DNA of 11,121 nucleotides from DAOVQB01 sp023128935 (GTDB lineage Bacteria; Eisenbacteria; RBG-16-71-46; CAIMUX01; WJJG01). Of this stretch, positions 6,776-11,121 are shown piece by piece. Where the stretch lies: NCBI GenBank assembly GCA_030628905.1, contig DAOVQB010000149.1, forward strand, positions 1-11,121, written 5' to 3'. Position numbers and translations under genes: made by a program. Under the pieces are notes generated by a model, which saw only the letters and a list, made by a program, of their open reading frames with translations, was not told the origin of the DNA and searched no databases. Within the stretch, counting starts at the first letter, position 1. Every line of letters starts with the position of its first letter.

Positions 6776-8482
6776 CTATCTCCCAGCGGTTTCTGTTTCG
6801 GCTTGACTCCAAGGCGATTGCACTTGGCCAAACGGGATCTCATCCGCGCTGGCCAAGCGCACTTCTGAACTCGTCGGGTCGAGCACTATTTCACGTTCCC
6901 ACTCCACTCCACCCTTCCCCGGATGGTCCGCGTTGTAGTGCAATCCCCGCGACTCGCGCCGTGCTGCGGCTGAACTGATGATCAGTTCCGCGACCAGTGA
7001 AATGTTCCGTAGCTCCGTGAGATCCGTGTCCAGGATGAAATCCCAGTAATAGCGCTCCACGATCTCGCGCAGCAGGTGGATGTACTTGGCGGCTAGCGCC
7101 AGCCGGTGATTGTTGCGCTCAATGCCGACAAAGTCCCACATCAGCGCGCGCACCATTTCCCAGTGGGCGTTGACCAGGATCGACTCCTTGGGCACGGTTG
7201 CCTGCCCGGGGTTCCATGGCGGGATCTCCGGGATGCGAGCGCCTGCGCCTGAGCCCGCATGGTCTTCTCCCGCCGCCCGTGCGGCCCTGAGTGCGAAGAC
7301 CGCCGATTCGAGTAGCGAATTGCTCGCCAGCCGGTTTGCTCCGTGAAGACCGGTGCAGGCCACCTCGCCGGCCGCATAGAGGTTCACCAGGTCCGTGCGG
7401 CCCATGCCGTCTGTGAGGACACCGCCACACATGTAATGTGCCGCAGGCACCACGGGGACCGGATCGCGGGTGATATCGAGGCCCAGCTCCAGGCAAGTGG
7501 CATAGATCATGGGAAAGCGCCTTTTGAACCGCTGGCGATCGATCCCGCTCATGTCCAATGTCACATGGCGATCTCCGTGCCTTTTCATCTCCTGGTCGCA
7601 AGCGCGAGCCACCACATCCCTGGGTGCCAACGACCCCATTTCATGGTGGTCCTTCATGAAGGGTTGGCCGGAGATCGATTTGAGTATGGCACCCTCGCCA
7701 CGCACCGCCTCGGAGATGAGAAAGCGGCGCTGTCTCTGGTCATAGAGGCAAGTGGGGTGGAACTGAACGAACTCGAGGTTGCCCAGTCTGGCACCCGCAC
7801 GATGGGCCATGGCAAGCCCGTCTCCGCAAGCTACGTCAGGGTTACTCGTGTAACGATAGACCTTCCCGGCGCCACCGGTGGCGAGCAGCACATGCGGGGC
7901 CAGGAAGGTGGAGATCTTGCCCGTCGCAGCGTTCAGGACATAGGCGCCCAAGATGCGCGTCCGGCCGCGCTGGGGTGTGTGTTCTTCCAACTTGCTGGTT
8001 GTGATTAGATCGATCGCGCAGTGGCCTGCAAAGAGCTCGATCCGCCGGTTGGCCCGCAGGCGTTCCAGCAAGGCATCCTGAATCATCCGGCCGGTTTCAT
8101 CATTGGCATGCAGGATGCGGCGGCAGGAGTGCCCCCCTTCCCGGCCGAGATTGTAGCTATGCCCGCCCGGGTTCCTCGCGAACTTGACCCCGTGGTGTTC
8201 GAGCTCTTCGATGACCCGTGGTCCTTCCTCGACAACGGATGCGGCGACCTTTGGATGACTGAGTCCCTCACCAGTCCTCACGGTATCAGAGGTGTGGCGT
8301 TCGAAGGAGTCATCTGCGGTCACTACAGTCGCGATGCCCCCTTGGGCCAGACGCGTATTGGTATCCCCGGGCTCGCCCTTGGCGAGGACCGCCACTCTGC
8401 CGTGCCGGGAGGCCTCAAGTGCAAATAGGAGACCTGCCAGCCCTGAGCCGATTACAAGAAAATCATGGCGCTTATCAGGCAT
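6776..8482 (-). CDS. nadB: L-aspartate oxidase NadB
   Basis: NadB oxidises L-aspartate to iminoaspartate with FAD; NadA then condenses this to quinolinate for NAD synthesis. The 568-residue product has the FAD-binding IGSGLAG loop (11-17) and NTRLAQGGIA (42-51). HTSDTVRTGEGL, QFHPTCLY, EAVRGEGAIL and LAPRDVVARA follow. The substrate/FAD block AAHYMCGGVLTDGMGRTDL and the LYAAGEVACTGLHGANRLAS signature come next. The C-terminal helical domain contains the RREIVERYYW-like region (as LLREIVERYY) and the late LHYNADHP. Length fits the family (E. coli 540). The cytosolic enzyme's ATG at 8482 has GGGAGATAGGGG just upstream and a good promoter at 8563-8591. nadA and nadC are not adjacent. It heads a tight gene set with the Minf_1886-family gene and the glycosyltransferase. 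Confidence 0.97.
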   Translation of the reverse strand: MPDKRHDFLVIGSGLAGLLFALEASRHGRVAVLAKGEPGDTNTRLAQGGIATVVTADDSFERHTSDTVRTGEGLSHPKVAASVVEEGPRVIEELEHHGVKFARNPGGHSYNLGREGGHSCRRILHANDETGRMIQDALLERLRANRRIELFAGHCAIDLITTSKLEEHTPQRGRTRILGAYVLNAATGKISTFLAPHVLLATGGAGKVYRYTSNPDVACGDGLAMAHRAGARLGNLEFVQFHPTCLYDQRQRRFLISEAVRGEGAILKSISGQPFMKDHHEMGSLAPRDVVARACDQEMKRHGDRHVTLDMSGIDRQRFKRRFPMIYATCLELGLDITRDPVPVVPAAHYMCGGVLTDGMGRTDLVNLYAAGEVACTGLHGANRLASNSLLESAVFALRAARAAGEDHAGSGAGARIPEIPPWNPGQATVPKESILVNAHWEMVRALMWDFVGIERNNHRLALAAKYIHLLREIVERYYWDFILDTDLTELRNISLVAELIISSAAARRESRGLHYNADHPGKGGVEWEREIVLDPTSSEVRLASADEIPFGQVQSPWSQAETETAGR

Positions 8483-8562
8483 ATGCCCCTATCTCCCGCC
8501 CAGCATGCCAGGTGACAGCGGTCGCCACATGGGACGGCCCGGATAGCTTTCGACTTCAGGCC

Positions 8563-8591
8563 AGTATAGGGAAGGCCGATAAATTCGGCAA
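8563..8591 (-). promoter_or_regulatory. Sigma70-type promoter of nadB
   Basis: On the minus strand TTGCCG (8591-8586) and TATACT (8568-8563) are separated by exactly 17 bp. They match the consensus at 4 of 6 and 5 of 6 positions. Transcription would start near 8556, giving a leader of about 75 nt before the nadB ATG at 8482. Confidence 0.65.
8575..8589. promoter_or_regulatory. Inverted repeat overlapping the nadB -35 box
   Basis: GCCGA and TCGGC are perfect 5-bp arms around TAAAT. The repeat covers most of the -35 hexamer and the adjoining spacer, where a bound repressor would block RNA polymerase. The regulator is unknown; I do not recognise this as a known NAD-regulon site. Confidence 0.35.
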
Positions 8592-8616
8592 AGGCTGAAA
8601 TCAGGGCATCCGAGAA

Positions 8617-8630
8617 GATGGCACGCCATC
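8617..8630. other. 14-bp palindrome upstream of the small exported-protein gene
   Basis: GATGGC and GCCATC are perfect 6-bp arms around AC, ending 13 nt before the AGGAGG ribosome binding site of the plus-strand gene. It could be an operator or a leader hairpin. Confidence 0.35.
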
Positions 8631-8655
8631 ACGGATCCAGCGCAGGAGGTTTTCG

Positions 8656-9219
8656 ATGAAGCCCGCTGCTTGCATGGTTCGGATCTCAATCGTTCTGTTG
8701 ACCGCGCTCGCATGTATGGGATGCGAAGACCAAAATGCACCGCGTTCGAGGCTTCTAATCACACGTATCGCGGATATTTCCACAGAGTCCTATAGCTACG
8801 ACTATGCTCTACTTTCGGATGTAGAGACCTACGGATCGGTTTTCGAGGACGAGATCTACCTCACCGTCCAGAACCTGCCACGCTCTTCGCTCTTTTCGTA
8901 CAGCGCAGGCGGGCCCTACGGAGATGCGGTGCTGACGCGTTACACCGTTGAATACGAACTCGAGGATGAGCATATCGAACCGATTGCGGGCGGCATGCAT
9001 CTCGTCGTCCCGAGCGGATCGGAAACTATCGCGCGGATTGTCATCGTCGCGGCCATCACCAAGACCCTGCCACCCCTGAACACACTACTTACGGAACTCG
9101 ATGAATTCTTCGTGACCGCCAGAATCACGCTGTACGGCTACGAGGAGTCCTCGAACGAAGCGCTCGAGGCCCACGCGGCCATGCAGATACATTTCGCCAA
9201 CTGGGCCGACCAGCAGTGA
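8656..9219 (+). CDS. Small exported protein, probable lipoprotein, function unknown
   Basis: The 187-residue product starts with a basic, then hydrophobic signal (MVRISIVLLTALACMGCEDQ, residues 7-26), which suggests export. Cys20 or Cys23 could be lipidated, but neither sits in a standard L-A-G-C lipobox, so secretion without lipid is possible. The mature part is rich in beta-type strands and acidic residues: VFEDEIYLTVQNLP, LTRYTVEYELEDE, the hydrophobic TIARIVIVAAITK, and a final MQIHFANWADQQ. This suggests a single beta-sandwich-like domain. I recall similar proteins from metagenomic Deltaproteobacteria but know no function. The ATG at 8656 is well supported by a perfect AGGAGG 6 nt upstream. 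It is the only complete plus-strand gene in the window, divergent from nadB and convergent with lpxK, so it is transcribed on its own. Confidence 0.85.
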   Translation: MKPAACMVRISIVLLTALACMGCEDQNAPRSRLLITRIADISTESYSYDYALLSDVETYGSVFEDEIYLTVQNLPRSSLFSYSAGGPYGDAVLTRYTVEYELEDEHIEPIAGGMHLVVPSGSETIARIVIVAAITKTLPPLNTLLTELDEFFVTARITLYGYEESSNEALEAHAAMQIHFANWADQQ

Positions 9220-9240
9220 TGCGCAAATAACGCCCATCAC
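9216..9240. terminator. Weak hairpin between the exported-protein gene and lpxK
   Basis: GTGATG (9216-9221, including the TGA stop) pairs with CATCAC (9235-9240). It lies in the 42-nt gap between two converging genes. No T-run follows on either strand, so it is at best a weak bidirectional terminator. Confidence 0.25.
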
Positions 9241-9261
9241 TGCCCCTCCCCCGGTCCCTCG

Positions 9262-10395
9262 CTAGGTGGCCATCCCTCGCCCCAGTACACGGGTAAGGGC
9301 ATCTTGCAGCTCCGCCTCCCCTGTGGCGAGTGAGACGTATGCCGGGACGACAAAGATGGGGGGCAGCTGATCCACCAGCGGCTCTATCTTGACGGCATCC
9401 TTCTCCGTAACTAGAAAGCCATCCAAGTGTTCCTCCCGAGCGGCGCGTCTGAGCTGCGTCACTTGAGGCGGGCCAAAACCGGCATGGTCGCGGACGGTCC
9501 GGACCCAGGCGGCTTTGATCGCGCGGCGCTGCAGCCCCTGCAGGAAGCTCTCCGGGTGCCCCAGAGCGGTCCACACTCCCCAACGCTTCCCGGGCGGGTC
9601 CCTCCATTCAAGGCGTTCGGCGCCCCGGCGGTCAGCCAACGGGTACGGGGCACCGAGAAGGTTCTGGCACCAGATGCATGCTACGGCCGGCGCATACCTG
9701 GCGATGAATGCCTCCCAGGCTCCTCGCTCGGGGCACAGCTCTGCGCGGTGGAGCACGATGAGGTGCGCGCGGCGCAAACCAGCCCAGGACTCCCGCATGT
9801 CTCCAAGCGGCAGCAGGCGCGCCCGGCCGGGCGGCTCTGCCGCATCGACCATTACGATGCTCAAGTCCGCAGACAGGCGGCGATACTGGAATCCGCCGTC
9901 GATGATCAAGGCATCAACGCCGATGCCGGCCCGCCGTGCTGCCGCCAGAGCCTCCTCCCGACGCTGCGCCACGGCAACGGGAATGCCTGGCGCCACTCTG
10001 GCAAGTAGCAGGGCTTCCTCACCCGCGGATTCCCAGGTCTCCGTGGGTTGCGTTCCCTCGCGCCCGGTCGTTAGCAACCTCGGGCCACACCTCGGTTTGG
10101 GTGCCCCGTAGCCTCGTGCCACGAGTAGCGGGCGGCAGCCGGCACGATGGGCGCTCTGAGCCACCAGGGCCGCAAAGGGTGTCTTCCCTGTTCCACCGGC
10201 GCTCAAGCCTCCCACACTGATCACCGCGGCCCCGATACGCTGGCTGGACAAGATGTGGAGATCATAGATGCGGTTGCGAAACCACGCGGCGGTGCCATAG
10301 AGCAGCGACATTGGGTACAGGATTGGCTCGAGCAGCCGTTCGGCGCCGCGGGCCTTACGGCGCGCCAAGCGCCGGTGTGTCTCCATCCAGCCCAC
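9262..10395 (-). CDS. lpxK: Tetraacyldisaccharide 4'-kinase LpxK
   Basis: LpxK phosphorylates the 4' position of the lipid A disaccharide at the inner membrane. The 377-residue product has an N-terminal hydrophobic/basic segment (about 20-50), the Walker A loop VGGLSAGGTGKTP (61-73), LLVARGYG (90-97), VRDHAGFGPP and the late LVTEKDAVKI. Two conserved motifs are altered: the usual DDGFQHR reads DGGFQYR (166-172) and the usual GDE reads GEE (125-127). The frame is otherwise intact and the length is normal (about 320-370), so it is probably still an LpxK, but activity is not certain. The start is GTG at 10395 with GGAGG 6 nt upstream; an ATG three codons later has poorer spacing. It begins 12 nt after the waaA stop, and both work in the same Kdo2-lipid A pathway, so they form an operon. 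Confidence 0.93.
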   Translation of the reverse strand: MGWMETHRRLARRKARGAERLLEPILYPMSLLYGTAAWFRNRIYDLHILSSQRIGAAVISVGGLSAGGTGKTPFAALVAQSAHRAGCRPLLVARGYGAPKPRCGPRLLTTGREGTQPTETWESAGEEALLLARVAPGIPVAVAQRREEALAAARRAGIGVDALIIDGGFQYRRLSADLSIVMVDAAEPPGRARLLPLGDMRESWAGLRRAHLIVLHRAELCPERGAWEAFIARYAPAVACIWCQNLLGAPYPLADRRGAERLEWRDPPGKRWGVWTALGHPESFLQGLQRRAIKAAWVRTVRDHAGFGPPQVTQLRRAAREEHLDGFLVTEKDAVKIEPLVDQLPPIFVVPAYVSLATGEAELQDALTRVLGRGMAT

Positions 10396-10407
10396 AGGGG
10401 CCCTCCA

Positions 10408-11121
10408 TCAGGGGTCTGCGGGCCGCCCGGAAACCGGGAAGCCCCAGGTGGCCAGCGTCTCCAGCGTGCGTTCAACCGCGCCGCCCAGCTGACCCGCTGC
10501 CAGATGGGCCCCGGCGCGGGAGGCCGCCAGATCGATCGGTGAGGTGGCCAGTTTCAGGATTCGGGCACCTAATGCTCGCCCGCCCTCCACCCGGTGTCCG
10601 CCGCCTTCGCGTTCAAGTACAGCCACGATATCTACCACTTGCTCTGTGTGCGGACCATATAGGACTGGTACGCCCAGCTCTGCCGCCTCGAAGAGATTGT
10701 GGCCACCCACCTGGCAGAGCGTGCCTCCCACGAAAGCCAGGTCAGCCAGGGCGTAGAATCGTCGCAGCTCGCCGATCGTGCGCACCAGCAGCAGGCAATG
10801 GCCTGCCTGCACCGGCGGTTGCTCTGGCGGCCGCGTATCCGTAGCCCCTCGCGACGAGGCCTGGTGCCACGTTCCATCTGGCGACGGCAGGAGCGACTCC
10901 TCTTTCTCTGCCCGTTCAATGATCACCGGCAGGCACCCCTGGAGACGTCGCAGGATCAGATCGGCGCGATCTAGATGCCGCGGCACAACCACGAAGAGTG
11001 AGGGCGCAGGCAGCTGCGCTGCTACTGAGAGGGCCTCGGCCACCGCGTGGGCCTCGGCCGAACGCACACTCCCCAGAACAATGACATGCCGCCAGGGGCC
11101 GCGTGCGCTCCGGCGCTTCTC
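10408..11121 (-). CDS. waaA: Kdo transferase WaaA, C-terminal part (5' end outside window)
   Basis: WaaA (KdtA) transfers Kdo from CMP-Kdo to the lipid A precursor at the cytoplasmic face of the inner membrane. The frame is open to the right edge; 237 residues of the usual roughly 425 are present. They form the C-terminal GT-B half: WRHVIVLGSVRSAEAHAVAE, LFVVVPRHLDRAD, RTIGELRRFYALADLAFVGG, then GGHNLFEAAELGVPVLYGPH, the CMP-Kdo-binding signature. A GTG at 11067 is inside the conserved domain and is not the true start. The insert around EKEESLLPSPDGTWHQ lies where the family is variable. lpxK follows after 12 nt on the same strand. Confidence 0.93.
   Translation of the reverse strand, partial: EKRRSARGPWRHVIVLGSVRSAEAHAVAEALSVAAQLPAPSLFVVVPRHLDRADLILRRLQGCLPVIIERAEKEESLLPSPDGTWHQASSRGATDTRPPEQPPVQAGHCLLLVRTIGELRRFYALADLAFVGGTLCQVGGHNLFEAAELGVPVLYGPHTEQVVDIVAVLEREGGGHRVEGGRALGARILKLATSPIDLAASRAGAHLAAGQLGGAVERTLETLATWGFPVSGRPADP

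Noticed and set aside
7343..8008. Plus-strand open frame of 221 codons.
   Set aside because: It lies wholly antisense to conserved nadB motifs and shows no domain or ribosome site of its own.
8549..8583. Plus-strand promoter for the exported-protein gene (TTCAGG with GATAAA).
   Set aside because: The hexamers match the consensus at only 3 and 4 of 6 positions, which is expected by chance in a spacer of this size.
9216..9240. Strong bidirectional terminator between the exported-protein gene and lpxK.
   Set aside because: The stem is only 6 bp and neither strand has a following T-run; kept only as a weak candidate.

Overview
The window is a GC-rich stretch (I estimate about 60 %) of a Gram-negative bacterial chromosome. 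It carries Kdo transferase, lipid A 4'-kinase and a family 9 (heptosyltransferase-type) glycosyltransferase, so the cell makes lipopolysaccharide. A Minf_1886-family protein and a DUF222-style HNH protein would suit a deltaproteobacterial/myxobacterial or similar diderm lineage (Acidobacteria, NC10, PVC). No rRNA or other decisive marker is present, so the lineage stays open.

Layout, left to right: the 3' part of an HNH endonuclease gene (+, cut by the left edge) runs into a 10-bp GATC-rich tandem array. Facing it is a long minus-strand series that reads from right to left: nadB, the Minf_1886-family gene, a family 9 glycosyltransferase, a 372-residue Rossmann/GAF-like protein, mutL and miaA. 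The mutL-miaA order is a widespread bacterial neighbourhood. A small secreted or lipoprotein gene (+, 8656-9219) diverges from nadB and converges on a second minus-strand pair, waaA (cut by the right edge) and lpxK.

Functionally the window mixes envelope synthesis (waaA, lpxK, glycosyltransferase), NAD synthesis (nadB), mismatch repair (mutL) and tRNA modification (miaA). nadB has a good sigma70-type promoter with an inverted repeat lying over its -35 box. From nadB to the glycosyltransferase the genes are tight or overlapping, and the 372-residue gene and mutL are 32 nt apart, so two short operons are likely.

There is no large mobile element, CRISPR array or recognisable defence island. The unexplained structure lies in the intergenic repeats: a 10-bp array (561-655), a 37-bp array whose arms form hairpins with one compensatory pair change (5170-5280), and a repeat-rich mutL-miaA spacer with a GNRA-capped hairpin. 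A G9 tract at the start of miaA, and altered conserved motifs in LpxK and MutL, also merit checking.
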